DNA of 64,000 bases from Theristus sp. LFF4_11 (taxonomy: Eukaryota; Nematoda; Chromadorea; Monhysterida; Xyalidae), in assembly GCA_030248135.1 (NCBI GenBank), contig JASANC010005263.1, forward strand, positions 1 through 64,000. Direction: 5' to 3'. A model generated the notes under the pieces. The model saw only the letters and a program-made list of their open reading frames with translations. It ran no database searches and had not been told where the DNA came from. Below, one piece after another: positions 11,201 through 23,031 of the stretch. A program made the position numbers and the translations under genes. How positions within the stretch are numbered: position 1 is the stretch's first letter; the number at the start of each line of letters is the position of its first letter.

Positions 11201-11978
11201 TGCTTATTTTAGTTTCTAGCCACCATGTTAGCGTCTTAACGAGAATTTGGTGTCAGGTTTTGAATTTCGGTCACGCGCTCGTGAATTGACATTAATGAAG
11301 GAAACAACATTAGGTATTTGCTGAATTTGCTGCTAAAACTTCGTTCAATAGTGTCGTTGTAAAAATACTCTGCATGGTAAACGCATTTTTCAGCAACTGA
11401 TTTCACATAACAAAATTATAGAAGCGAGTTGTGTATCAGCTGTTTTCTAAGTGAACATTCAGATTAGATTGTCTGCGGACTCACATCGCAGATTGCAGCG
11501 TTCCGTCAGTGAAATCCGAAGGTACGTGTGTTGGCGACCGAAAGTGTCTGTGAGAAAGTGGCGAGCCTAAAAAATAGCGAATCATTCTCAGAATATTGCG
11601 CTGTTGAGCGCCATTCATGGAACTTGCAGCGCTGGCGTCACTGCACGCGGCGTCACTTTGCTACGCATTCATGGAGCAAAAACGTCGCAGCTTTGCATGC
11701 TAAAGTGACCCATGCGCTTCTGCGCGTGCCAGTTCATGAATGGGCTTTTGGGCTGCTCTTAATTCCAGAGACTGAAAAAAGCCGACGAATTTACGTACAC
11801 GAATTTATCTTTGCGGTGTTCACTGAAAGGTGTCACTGTCAACCGCTTGCCCTACCGTTATCTCAGGTTCCGAAGCCAGTTCGGATGGTGTTTGGGCGAA
11901 AATTGGTGCAGCTGCTGACGACTGCAACCTCGTGAACGCTTGCGAGACGCACAACTGAGCGAACTTCTTGCAAATCAT
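8208..11978 (-). CDS. MOCS1A: Molybdenum cofactor synthesis protein 1A, GTP 3',8-cyclase (MoaA-type radical SAM enzyme)
   Basis: Nine exons (11978-11856, 11566-11485, 11190-11023, 10586-10357, 9968-9897, 9506-9351, 9134-9024, 8567-8447, 8263-8208) join with consistent phases to 372 aa, close to the human size. The enzyme cyclises GTP in the mitochondrial matrix using two 4Fe-4S clusters. Exon 1 gives a basic leader ([20 protein letters not shown]) that fits a mitochondrial targeting peptide. [16 protein letters not shown] precedes the radical-SAM motif C-NLR-C-TY-C, which is split by an intron. Further hallmarks are [43 protein letters not shown], and the C-terminal cluster motif [15 protein letters not shown]. 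The last exon ends PMILIGG and then stop: the double-glycine tail conserved and required for activity in MoaA/MOCS1A. Introns carry a SINE (intron 5) and a MITE (intron 4). Confidence 0.95.
9537..9706 (-). mobile_element. tRNA-derived SINE copy
   Basis: Read on the minus strand it starts with a tRNA-like head, GGCCTGGGTGGTAGCGCG (A box), followed by GGGCGATCGAGCCCCGCC (B-box-like). It continues GCACTTAATGAC...CGATGGGCGCCC and ends near TTTCTGGGTTAGTCATGGC. A second copy is at 42165-42330 and the 3' end of a third at 62607-62664. It lies in intron 5 of MOCS1A in sense orientation. Confidence 0.8.
10167..10309. repeat. MITE family D copy
   Basis: The element is bounded by AAGGCCCGTTTATACCTGACG and CGTCAGGTACAAACGGGCCTT, with an interior rich in ACGTCA/TGACGT palindromes. 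A second copy is at 25555-25690 in an atossa intron. It is about 140 bp with no coding capacity and lies in MOCS1A intron 4. Confidence 0.85.
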
Positions 11979-13441
11979 GTTTTCTAGTGTATTTTCAAGC
12001 TACTGGTTGTTAAAATCTGCAACTAAAAACTCAAAAATGTAAAAAATGTTAAGGATGCTGAATTAAAAACAGCCTTGAACTCAAGCACGAGTCCATCCGC
12101 CTTGTTGAAACCAAATTCAATAAACATGTCTGAAACTACAGTTTGGTTTGGTTAAAAAATTCAAAAAAAACTAGCTTGCTTGGAGCAACAGCTGCTTTTA
12201 CACGTTGGGTTTTTTTCTGTGTATTTTATTATTCTGCAGCGCAATCTAGTTTTTACTTCGCTTTCTGCAAAAACAGCACAAAGTTGATAACGAAAAGACA
12301 GAAACGTTGTTGCTGTGAGAATTGAATGCAATCGTTTTGTGTAGGTAATATTCAGTTTCTATTCCACACAGACATTTGTGTCAATATTTACACTTGTGTT
12401 TCTGTTTGCGTTCAAAATATGTGATAAGAAAATGCGGTGTTGTTTCATTTACGTTTTTAATTGGTAATCGGTATCGAAAAGGCAGAAAGCTTTATCACTT
12501 TCCATCAGAGGTCATTAAAAGATATAAATAATAAATCACTTTCAATCGAGGAGTGAGTTGCTCTTACTCTATCCAATCCCATGTTTTGGTTGAAATTTGC
12601 TTCGAACTGCATCGAGCAGAGCTACCGTCAAATTTTGGACGTGTCTTAACTGTGTCTTTCTCTGGCACCTGGGTCAATTGTCCATGAACTGCAAAAGATG
12701 CTTAAAAAAGTTAATCATTTGAATCAAATCAAATTTCAATCGAAGCCAAAATTTTACGCGTTACAAAAGAGTAAAAACCAAACTTGCTCAACAAGCTGTT
12801 CATGATCCTGAAGTGTTTTACAATTGAGAAGTCAATTTTTTGCATAGGCGGTTTGAAATCGTATCCGCTAAAGTGCCCTGTGAGTTTTTTCTACGTTCAC
12901 TGTCAAACTCTTTGTCAGTGTGCTTTCATGAAAACCTAATTCATCAAGCTTGTTTACCACCCATCAATACAGACAAGGTAATTTATTGTAATTGTGTATG
13001 AAATAGCGTATCGCATTGCCACGAATTACGTTTTATTACGAATACACAGCGCTTTTAATGTTTACCAACTTTTTCCATGGTTACCAGAACTTTCAGCGTG
13101 GTCACCAACTGACAAAAAAGTAATCTATTTTTCAAAATATTCAAATCAGCACTTCTGATTGGCTGAGTGCGCGAGATCTGGGTGCCACAATTCGAAACGC
13201 GTTGTAAAACAAAGAAAGATTTTTGGTAGTTCAGTACATCAGATACAACAGCGGCTTTAGCCCGACTCAGTTCCAAATTGCGAATTCAAAAAGTTCAGTT
13301 CAGTTTTTGGTGAATGTTCTAAACTCGTGTTTCGTTTGACAACTGCTTCTTGCGGCAAGCTTTATTTTTAAGGTCCCTTTTGATTTTGCCATAATTTTGT
13401 CGAGTTGATTCTTACCAGTTTTATTGAACTAACATTTCGCA
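11979..13441. other. No gene recognised
   Basis: This AT-rich spacer upstream of MOCS1A on its strand presumably contains its promoter. Open frames here are short, lack matching splice sites and resemble no family. The inverted CCAATCA sequence near 13150 suggests eroded MITE material. Confidence 0.4.
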
Positions 13442-13579
13442 ATGATCCACTACGCTTCGTCAAAACAACCAGCTCCGAAACTTTATACCTCGCGAGTGGG
13501 ATGTTTATCTGCGTTTTACATTTCGTTCAAAGTTGTGCGGTACCATTTGCTGGCTGACACATTATTGTTATTTTTTGCG
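13442..13579 (+). CDS. Candidate lone first exon (46 codons)
   Basis: An ATG frame of 46 codons ends exactly at a strong donor (GCG/GTAAGC). It begins MIHYASSKQPAPKLY and ends with a hydrophobic LLADTLLLFFA. The phase-0 end could splice to the phase-0 acceptor at 15507 (GTTTAG) in front of the candidate small gene at 15516, which would extend that protein. No homology is recognised, so this is only a candidate. Confidence 0.25.
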
Positions 13580-15507
13580 GTAAGCGTCACCATAGGTTTT
13601 ATGGTGGTGGTGATAATGTTAAACTTTCAGAAAAAAGAGCAATAACTATTGAATAATGTGCTTTTTACATGATTAGATATGTTGGTGCCGGTGGTTTGAA
13701 AAGTTGTCGGTTTATTTCTATTGAAAATTGGTTTCTGAAACTGAATTATCCTTGCTATTGTTTCCTTCGTTCACATTATCATGACAGCCAACAAGCATCA
13801 TTTTCCTTTTAACCTTCTGGATCCATTAAAAAACCGGGCAACTAAAATGGCCATCAAAATTGGCTACTAAACTGTTCATAATCTTATGTTTTACTATGTT
13901 AACGCAGTATAACGTGATATTATAACCGTGTAAAACGCATTTTACATAGTAGCGTTTTAGTAGCGTTTTAGTAGTCCTGTTTGATGTTGTTGTTGTTACA
14001 GATGCCCTCTTGTCTTAGTTTATACAAGTAATAGTAAAGTTGTCTATCAAGACTTCAAAAACTCAAAAACTGAAATTAATGGCCTCCCACACAACCGCAT
14101 CAATCAACCATAAGCAACTGAGAGCGCTCACTGTGTCACCACATTTTGTTGCAATGTTTTTTGTTCGCTCCGCTTGAAAATGCATTTCATTCAGTTCTAT
14201 CAAAATAGTTTTTTTCAGATCAAATATGGCTGCACACGTTGAGATGCCTTGTGGGTTCAAAGTTAAAGACAGCAGCAGTTCAAAAACGCAGGACTGGCCG
14301 CCGTTTACGAAAGTGCTCGATCGTTTTATTTATTTTGTTTTTGCCCAACCCCTCTCGTCCCTGGATGTGCTGTGCAACTGTGTACCAACCTGTTCGCTTG
14401 TTAGTCTGTCTCTCCTTTGGTTGTCTATCTCCATTGAACTGATGCTGAAACAGGACAAATAAAACACATAATTCTTACTGCAAGATAAAACCGCACGCCT
14501 TTATTTCGCTGGCTGCGGTTTTCTTATCATCATTCGCAGCGATTGATGACATTTCAGTGTTTTTTGGATTATGCTGATTTATTCAAAATTGTTCATTCGC
14601 CACCGGCTGGATTTCGAAAAGTTTGTTCTGCGTCCGGCGCAGGCCCATTTTTTGGGCCGCGATTATGCGGCCGCGACAAAACGTCGAGCATTTTTGTCGG
14701 CGTTTGTTGGTTTTATGCAGCCAATCATTTTATCATATTCTACGTGCTTTAGTTTGACCCGAAAACTAGAACAAATTCCATGTTTCCCTGAAAGATTCTG
14801 CAATTTATCGCTAAATTTTTGCATAAATTTGTTTTTCTGGTCATTTTTTGCCGTAATTCCGATAACGGCAACCTAATGCAGTGGCAATTTGTTTTTTATC
14901 CGTTCACTTTGAACAACCGTTCACTTATAGTCTTCACAGACACACACAATACAAAGAAAATTATGGTCTACATTGTATTTTTATGATTTTATCTCTAAAA
15001 TCAAGGCTTGGTCAAAAAGCAGACTTATCAATTTTTAGGTCATCGCCGCACAGAATGCCCATGCAATTTTTATGAACCTTTGTTGTGGTCAAAATGTTGT
15101 AGTCCAGCCCAGACAGCATTCATAAAAAATTCATTGCCGTTTTTTGTCGGCTTTATTTTTCAAATACGTTCAACATCCGTTCAACAGGTGAACTGGCCAG
15201 TTCCATTGGCATTAGCCTGCTGGTTGGTGGCATACAAGGGATCAATTTATGTACAATTGGCATGCTCGATTTGTAAAAAAACTGACAAAAAAGCCACACA
15301 AAGAAGAGGATGTGTGTTCAATTGTAAAATTTGACTTTGTTTGTGCGTTTGAGTCATTTTGCGCGAAAGCGAGTGTGGCACTCTCTCTTTGTGTGGCGTC
15401 TTTCAATCTCTCGCGCCATGAATTTTCGTCAAGGTTTACAAAAAAGCCGCACACTATTTTAGAGACGGTTTTTTTGCAAACAGTCTAAACAACTAACGTT
15501 GTTTAGG
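13580..15507. other. No firm gene; possible intron or spacer
   Basis: The sequence is AT-rich. A 78-codon frame at 14226-14462 follows an acceptor-like TTTTTTTCAG and ends in a stop overlapping AATAAA, but its composition gives no further support. The remaining frames look like chance. If the exon at 13442 is real, this could be its first intron. Confidence 0.3.
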
Positions 15508-15515
15508 CAAACAAA

Positions 15516-16007
15516 ATGGCGAAAAAAAGGTCGACTGACAACAACAACACGGCCAACAACGGCGCGGTTGCACCGACGAACTGTAATCGCGTTAGCTATT
15601 GCTTTTGTGTGTCTTTTTGGTCTTTTTTCTCTTCAATATCATCATCAACAACAACAACAACTGGAAATTATTATTCTATTTGCACACCCGTTTTTCGGGT
15701 TTTTAGTTTCTGATGCTAGTTTGTATTCCGCAGAAATTCACTGTCTTTTGGCCTGTAAAAATTGAGATTTGTTTTAGAGCTGCGTTTTTTACTTGTCAAC
15801 AAATTTTAAAAAAACCATTCAGTGTTTCGACCGAAATAAACTACCCTGGCCTTTTCTTTTACTGATAAAAATACAGACACCGAAAAAATTTTTGCGACTA
15901 TTGCTATCCCGGACGCAGATGGTTTTGGTCATAAAATCCGCGTCGTTTTCGTCAAGTCCTCAGATGGAAAAACGAAAAAGTTTGTGCGAAAAACGACGAC
16001 CGAATAA
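15516..16007 (+). CDS. Candidate small two-exon gene, 65 aa, unknown
   Basis: Exon 15516-15582 begins MAKKRSTDNNNTANNG and ends at donor GTAATC. Exon 15877-16007 follows a good branch-point and pyrimidine context (CCTTTTCTTTTACTGAT...ACAG) and continues YTEKIFATIAIPDADG, FGHKIRVVFVKSSDGKTKKF, RKTTTE and then TAA. Phases agree (1/1), and the second exon uses many C/G-ending codons, as the real exons here do. An acceptor-like TTGTTTAG lies 8 bases upstream of the ATG. The product would be a small basic soluble protein with an Asn/Thr-rich N-terminus. No family is recognised. An overlapping frame of exon 1 encodes a basic plus hydrophobic stretch but has no ATG. Confidence 0.35.
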
Positions 16008-16442
16008 AAATCGGGCTGCATGGAGAAGATTTCGTTTCATGACGTTTTTCGTGCGTTTCCAGCATTTTGAAACACAATTCGTCTCGTCACGTGCTCGTTT
16101 TCTGAAAGAACATCTTTCCCGAGCAATCAAAATAAATAAAAAATCATGTGCAAATTGTTGTTTTCACGTGCGCTGTTTTTTTCATTGTGATATTTCGTTG
16201 TGTGGGTGAAAGAGTAAAGAGTAAAGAGTATGTCGGGTATTTTTTCATACATGTATTGATATTATCAAATGAATATCGACGAACCAGTCAGTCCAATTTT
16301 TTGATCGTTGCAAAAAAAAACTTTTGAGTCCGATATAGCGCAATCCGTTTTCTTTTTTATCAATGCAATGTTGTAAAACATACTTTGGGTTACCACTCGT
16401 AATTTTTCATAGCCACCATGGCAACCATAATGTGTACAACTG

Positions 16443-17480
16443 ACGGCGTGCGTTCATTTGCGTCCCGTTATTTCCGGCCCACGCATTTCCGGCCCAACAT
16501 TTCCGGCCCATTCATTTCCGGCCCACTCATTTCCGGCCCACCCATTACCGGCCCCGTTCATCTGCGTCCCACGCATTTCCGGCCCACTCATTTCCGGCCC
16601 ACCCATTGCCGGCCCAGCCCAATAATTTGCTTCCAGTGACTTCAACCGCCACCCACTGCTATATTTCATTAAGAAACTCACATTGATTGGGCGGTTACAC
16701 TTTGAACTTAGGGTTCGATTTTTTAATTCTTTTTTTCATTCGGATTTTTTCGTGATGCATCATGAAAAAATGCAAAAACTAAATTGATCATTTTCACCTT
16801 ATCAAAAAGGCTTGGCTTAGGATTAGGATTAGGTTTAGGATTAGGAATGCTTAGGATTAGGAAACACGACCTGGTTGTGGATCCACATGTCCAAATTTGG
16901 TTAGAGGGGTAATTTTCATGAGTTTTTGCTAATTTTAAGAATTAAAATGATTGAATTTGGCTCTGTGTCCAGTGCAAAATTCGAACTCAATTCAACCGTC
17001 AATTCGGTTTGAAAAAGCTCCTATTTTTGTCGACCCATCAGACATGTTGTTGTTATTGAAATTGAATGTGCAAAATCAATCGGAACAAAGCAATAAATAA
17101 AAACACATCAACGATTCATCGACGTAATTCAAACTGAAGCATTTGTTCCAATGTCATGAACAAATAGAAGCGATACGAAAACGAAAACTGAAATAAAAAA
17201 TTTAAGTATTTTTGTTAAAAGCATGTCGGTGAGCAGGGAGTACAATTTAGAGTGCGGTTTCAGTTCATTTTCGTTATCCGTGGCGAAATACAGCGCAGAA
17301 AGATAATTATTGGGCTGGGCCGGTAATGGGCGGGCCGGAAATGAGTGGGCCGGAAATGAGTGGGCCGGAAATGTCGGGCCGGTAATGGGTGGGACGGTAA
17401 TACGTGGGCCGGTAATGGGTGGGCCGGAAATGTCGGGACGCTAATGCGTGGGCCGGAAATGCGTGGGCCGGAGTTGACCC
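16443..17480 (+). mobile_element. Foldback-like element, copy 1 (ends are arrays of a 15-bp GC-rich unit)
   Basis: The left end (about 16455-16625) is an array of about eleven units of the type TTTCCGGCCCACGCA. The right end (about 17310-17475) is the same array inverted (GGGCCGGAAATGNGT). The 0.7-kb interior is AT-rich, contains TTAGGATTAGG runs near 16815-16862, and has no transposase frame. Terminal inverted repeats built of short tandem units are the hallmark of foldback (FB) transposons. A second copy in opposite orientation lies at 19083-20142. Confidence 0.8.
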
Positions 17481-18711
17481 CGCACCACAACTGACAGTAC
17501 AATTCAACCGCAGCCAATGCTTAGACGCTTTTTACAACTATTCTAGACCTACAAAAAGCTTCGCTCTCTGCGCATTTATCGAAAAAATATTCTTTTTCAA
17601 TAACGTTGAGCAATTTTTGAGTGTTCTCGAAAGAAACTTCGCAAATAAAAAACCTTTGCGCGTCCTGCTGCGAACAGAATACAACCATCGAAATGAAAAA
17701 AAACTGCCCAGGCGCCCTGTTTATTCGGCATTATGCACGTGACGTTATTGAATCGAAAAAAACGATATGTGCACAAACGACAGACACATTGTATTTTTCT
17801 TCGTTTTTTTGCGTTTACTGCAGCAGCTGTAGCTAAAATGGAAAGAATTGCGGCGAATTCAGAACTGTTGGACAGCATATTTCAAGCTTTCAAATGAGAA
17901 AGTCTTGTCACACACACACACGAGTGTTTTTGTTCCGCGTTAGCCGTGTTTCTTCGTAAACATGTTTTCAATCAGCACAGAAACGCGAATTCACACTGAA
18001 ACCACGTGCTTGCGTGAAAGGAAAACAGAGAATAAATGCACCGCTTTTCGGTCGCGGTTCAAGAAAGGTTTTTGGAAAGTTTTGACCAGAAGTTTTAAGA
18101 GATTGTGTGATTTTTACAATCAAAACAAACGGCTGGTTTCGATTCAATCATCCTTCACCTAAGTTACAAGTGAAGGTTACGAACACAACGGAGATCTACC
18201 ATTCCATCCAACTAAAGTCACGATATTCTTAACTTTGACATTCTCAACACGTTTCATTCTCTTATCTCTTATCTTTCTCAAAATCATAATTGTGCGTATG
18301 ATGATACGTACATAAAGACATTTACTATACTTAAAACCACAAACGTCTTCTCTTTTCTGGCATGCCCTGAGATGACCTTTATTTCAAAGTGTACTTCAGA
18401 TGTTCAGATAATTGATTTCAAGATCATCGTTTTCGCGCAGCGAGTTGAGTGGCTATAATTTGAACCACCACCATCTGCAACAACCAAAGATCTGTTCTTC
18501 TCTCGTTTCTTTGCCGGCAAGCAATGTTTTTATCAGCCTTTTGGGCAATATCCTGTCATTTGCGACATTAGTCTATATCTGGTTACTCAGAGGCCACTGA
18601 AAGTTTTCATCAGTCAATTAACCAATCAAAGTTTAAGAAATAAAAAAGTTCATTTAAACAGCCACAAATCCATTCTGGACTTGTTCCCAATATCTGTGTT
18701 ATCTGTTCAAA
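17481..18711. other. Spacer between the two foldback-like copies, no gene recognised
   Basis: The sequence is AT-rich with only short frames and no convincing exon with matching splice sites. Confidence 0.35.
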
Positions 18712-19060
18712 CGTGTTTTCTCTTCACGTGTTTTTCGGTCGGACGTGTTTTCTCTTCGGACGTTTCGTTTCGGACGTGTTTTCTCTTCGGACGTTTCTTT
18801 TCGGACGTGTTTTCTCTTCGGACGTTTCTTTTCGGACGTGTTTTCTCTTCAGACGTTTCTTTTCGGACGTGTTTTTTCTTCGGACGTGTTTCCCCTCTTT
18901 AGAAGTGTTTTCAATTTGGACTTGTTTGCGCTTTCGGACGTGTTTGTTTTCGGACCTTCTGCGGCCATTTTTTTGTCCGGACGTGTTTTTCCTTCAGATG
19001 TGCTTCCTTTTCGGACGTGTTGTTCATCGGACGTGTTTTTTCTTCAACCATGTTTTTCTC
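18712..19060. repeat. Degenerate minisatellite (TTCGGACGTGTTTTCTC type)
   Basis: About a dozen copies of CGGACGTGTTTTCTCTT and CGGACGTTTCTTTT alternate in a two-part unit of about 31 bp and become irregular after 18900. The array abuts the second foldback-like copy. Its open frames on the plus strand are a consequence of the repeat period, not a gene. Confidence 0.8.
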
Positions 19061-19082
19061 CGGCCACGCATTCTCTTCGGCC

Positions 19083-20142
19083 GGCCCACGCATTTCCGGC
19101 CCACGCATTAGCGTCCCGACATTTCCGGCCCACCCATTACCGTCCCATCCATTACCGGCCCGACATTTCCGGCCCACTCATTTCCGGCCCACTCATTTCC
19201 GGCCCGCCCATTACCGGCCCAGCCCAATAATCAGTTCTTCCTTCGCTGTATTTCGCTACGGACAACGAAAATAAACTGAAACTGCACTCTAAACTGTATT
19301 ACCTGCTCACCGACATGTTTTTAACAAAAATATTTAAATTTTTTATTTTGGTTTTAGTTTTCATTTCGCTCCGATTTGTTCCTGACATTGGATAAAATGT
19401 CTCAGTTTGAATTGCGTCGATGAATCAGTTGTGTTTTTATTTATTGCTTTGTTCCGATTGATTTAGCACTTTCAATTTTAATGACAACAACACATGGGTC
19501 GACAAAAATAAGAGCTTTCGAACCTCGCTGACGCGCTGAGTTCGAATTTTGTATTGAACACAGAGCCAAATTCAATCATTTTAATCCTTAAAATAAGCAA
19601 AAACTTTTATGAAAATTGCCCCTCTAACCAAATTTGGACATGTGGATCAGTGGATCGGATCCACAACCAGGTTGTGTTTCTTAATCCTAATCATTCCTAA
19701 TCCTAAACCTAATCCTAAGCCAAGCCTTTTTGATAAGGTGAAAATGATCAATTTGGTTTTTGACTTTTTTCTTTCCTGTGTTATAGGGCAGGGGCAACGC
19801 TACAGCACATGCACATCTCTTAATAATGATGATGCATCACAAAAAAATCCGATTGAAAAAAGAATTAAAAAAATCGAACCCTAGTTCAATGTGTAACCGC
19901 CTGATCAATGTGATTTTCCTAATGAAATATAGCAGTGGGTGGTAGTTGAAGTCACTGAAGCGAATTATTGGGCTGGGCCGGTAATGGGTGGGCCGGAAAT
20001 GAGTGGGCCGGAAATGCGTGGGACGCAAATGAACGGGGCCGGTAATGGGTGGGCCGGAAATGGGTGGGCCGGAAATGAGTGGGCCGGAAATATTGGGCCG
20101 CAAATGCGTGGGCCGGAAATAACGGGACGCAAATGAACGCAC
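19083..20142 (-). mobile_element. Foldback-like element, copy 2 (inverted relative to copy 1)
   Basis: The reverse complement matches copy 1 over its full length, including both 15-bp-unit arrays, the outer end GCGTGCGTTCATTTGCGTCCC and the internal TTAGGATTAGG motif (here CCTAATCCTAA at about 19684-19722). Small indels distinguish the two copies. Peptide frames such as repeated RPTHF come from the arrays. Confidence 0.8.
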
Positions 20143-23031
20143 GCCTTTCTTTCGAACATACCATGAACGGCGGCTTCAGGGTGATCATAAACATTCCGTG
20201 CTTTTGGTGTGCCTGTGACTGGCACACACAGCAAGCAGCCCACAGAAGCAAATTATCGTGCGTCTCTCTGTTTTTAACGGTTTCTGAATGACACTACTGT
20301 TTTCTGTTTACATTATTTTGCCGATGTCAACCTGCGTTGTGTTTCTGTCGATGCATTCAGTGCCGCATGCTGAAACATAAGAGAAAAACAAAAACTGTGT
20401 TCGTGACGATATGACGCCCATAGAAGCCGTCGCAAAATGAGCTAAAAAACACGGGTCGATATTGCATAGTTCGGTGGAAGGTCTTTACGGTTGTGTTTCG
20501 TGCTTTTTTCAACGAACGCACTTTGCAGCCAGTCTAAGCTGATGTTTCAGTGCGATCATATGTTTTCGCGCGGCTGTCTGCATTCAAGGACGCATACACA
20601 CAAGTGCGTCTGTATCCCACTGTTTGATGTTGTACATATATTCCACGTATACTTGTAATATTCCCGTTTCGGCTGGTTGGTTTGCGTACGGGCTTTGCTG
20701 ATCACTATTGAATATATTGAATCGAATTTTCACATGTAAACCAATACACGTTCGCGTGTATGTGTCTCGTCTCGTGTCAGTTCAGCATTATATGTATTAT
20801 TATGTGTGTAAAATAAAAAGCATCAGCAGCGCTATGCCCAGAGAGACACACACTCAAGCTCACAAACACAAGGCAACCACACGTCGACGCGCAACCGCAA
20901 TAGATTGCATACATCATTGTATGTTGTGTGAAATCGCTTTCAAAAATTGCACGAAACTGCAAAATTCACCAGGAATGCGCTGTATTACATGCAATCATCC
21001 GCTCTTCTGCGTGTTCACTCTCATTTTTTGCACTCAAGAATCGCAAACAGAGTGCAAAGTTTCCGCGAGCGCAAAAGTTCACGTTTTGTTTCTTTCTGGT
21101 GGTTGACACCCACGCTTTCGAAAGTCTGAAACGACGCGCGGATTAAAACCGCTGCGGCCGGCTTTGCTTACATTGTCCTGCACAACCCAGCACCATTCAG
21201 AGCAAATGTGTTCACCGCTCTATTTCGCTCTGCTCTCTCTGCGTGGGCTTGCGTCTTGCTTTCTATATCGATCGATGCTTTTGCGAGAAGGCCTCTGCTG
21301 CTAGCAAGCCCAGCTGTAGCTTTACTGCTGCATAAACCGGTCAAATTTTTCCATAACTACGTATGTCTCACCGCCACACCCCCGACAACTTTCAGGTTTT
21401 GTTCTATACCAGCGCAGCGTTTTAGTGGCATAAAAGTACTTCATGTGGCTCTGTTATAGAACTTTATTCAAACGGTAAAACTAAAAAAACTAAAAAATAC
21501 AGTACGATTGCCCTTTTGCTGCATTTTACACCACAATACACCATTTGCACACACGTCACCATCACATCCACGCTGATTCACTAATCTGCATGTGCACGGT
21601 TCTCGCGGGAAGCGCGGCAACGAGCTCCCGCAATATTATTTTTAAATTGATTGGGCTGATTGTGAAAAAAACCGTGTTTTTTGCCTCTTACAGTATTGTG
21701 ATTGGTCTTTATTTTTTTTAAACCTTGAGCATCACCTGATGGCGTCAGACAAAGCCTTTTTTCAATTTCTGGGTTGTTTCTAAAACGTATCGACTGAATT
21801 TTGTATGCATTGCGTCTCATCACCCACCACCCCATCTGACGTGTCCTATTTCATCATGTTCATCACGGCCATGCCACATTTCAGTCTCTTTTTTGCATGC
21901 GTCATAGTGTGCAAGTCATCGTTTCTCCAAGTCAAAAGAGCAACTCTCCAACGAAGCATTTATGTTCCAGTTTTTTTGAAAACTGATCACTTTGATCAGA
22001 GACGCGAACTGTAGCGCAAAACTTGTGTACTCATCACATTTTGGTCCACCCTGTAGCAGAATAAGTACGTGCATCAGCAGTGAACGCACATATTCCCCTG
22101 TGAGTCGATCTACTTGTATTTTGGTTCATTAAACTCACGCATTTTTGTTAAGTGAAAAATGATTACGAATCACGTCACATGATGTTTTCCACAGAAATGA
22201 ACTTGCTTTATTTCAGCAGCTGATGATGTTGTTGTTGTTGTTGTTTTCCATGTCACGGACTCACGAGGAATTGCCAATTTTGTTGTTGTGGCTCCAGCAA
22301 AATGCAAACTGCCTGCCTGGTGATGTGTCGTCGTCCGTCGTCGTGACCATTTGTTTTCGCGTTCAATTTTGCGCTGTTTATACAGCTGTTACCAACCCAA
22401 CCCAACTGAAAACAAACGCGCTAAGTGCGCCATATTTCAGTTTTTCGTTTCCTGTTTTTCGGTGTGTGTATTGATGGCAGGATAATATTGATTTCGGTGT
22501 GTCAACCGTAGTTGTTTACGACGTTCACGTTGTGACTTTCCAAAACAATTTCTTGAAAAACACGGGTTTATTGCGTTCTTTTGTGAGCAATTTACGTACC
22601 CTCAGTACATTATTTTATCGTATTTTATCAGTCAAAAGTTTTAGAAAAACACCAACGCTGCACCGAAAATCCAAAAAAAACTAGAAAATCAATGAAAATG
22701 GCCAGTGAGCGAGCCGCCGAACGATGGCGAAAAACAAGAAAATTAATAAATTCACATTCATCATTGCCGGCAACAAGTAGACGGACAAAAACAATAACAT
22801 CGGGGACGAAAGTTTGATAAAAAAATTCAGGGCGCGGGGGGAAGAAGAAGAAAAAACGGAACAGTTTAATTGTACACGGCTGTGATGTGCACCATGTCTT
22901 GATTAGACGATATTTGTTAATTTGAGAGTCCCAACTGTGATATCACTCCAACGAGGTCGACAAGAAAGAAAAGACGGGATACGAATTTATTCAAATTGAA
23001 AGTCGAAAAAAAAATAAAAAAAAAATTCGAA
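20143..23031. other. Spacer upstream of atossa, no firm gene
   Basis: No recognised coding exon. An exon-like segment at 22217-22318 (acceptor TTTATTTCAG, donor GTGATG, frame DDVVVVVVFHVTDSRG) is noted but unlinked. The sequence presumably contains the promoter and 5' untranslated region of the atossa gene. A single CCACCCTGTA end near 22050 suggests a remnant of the CAGGGTGG element. Confidence 0.4.

Noticed and set aside
15499..15765. Frame with basic stretch plus hydrophobic segment (VIALAIAFVCLFGLFSL) as a glycosyltransferase-like signal anchor
   Set aside because: It has no ATG in frame and no downstream exon in phase; the overlapping MAKKRST frame has an ATG and matching splice sites.
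16418..16681. Repetitive peptide frames (RPTHFRPTHF, GWAGNEWAGNE) at 16.4-16.7, 17.3-17.5, 19.0-19.3 and 19.8-20.3 kb
   Set aside because: They come from the 15-bp terminal arrays of the foldback-like elements; all frames on both strands are open because the period is a multiple of three.
16815..16862. TTAGGATTAGG runs as an interstitial telomere
   Set aside because: Only a few imperfect units, and the same runs recur at the matching place in the second foldback-like copy, so they are part of the element.
22217..22320. Exon-like segment with acceptor TTTATTTCAG and frame DDVVVVVVFHVTDSRG
   Set aside because: The valines come from a GTT microsatellite and no compatible neighbouring exon could be linked; it may be part of an atossa 5' leader but is unsupported.
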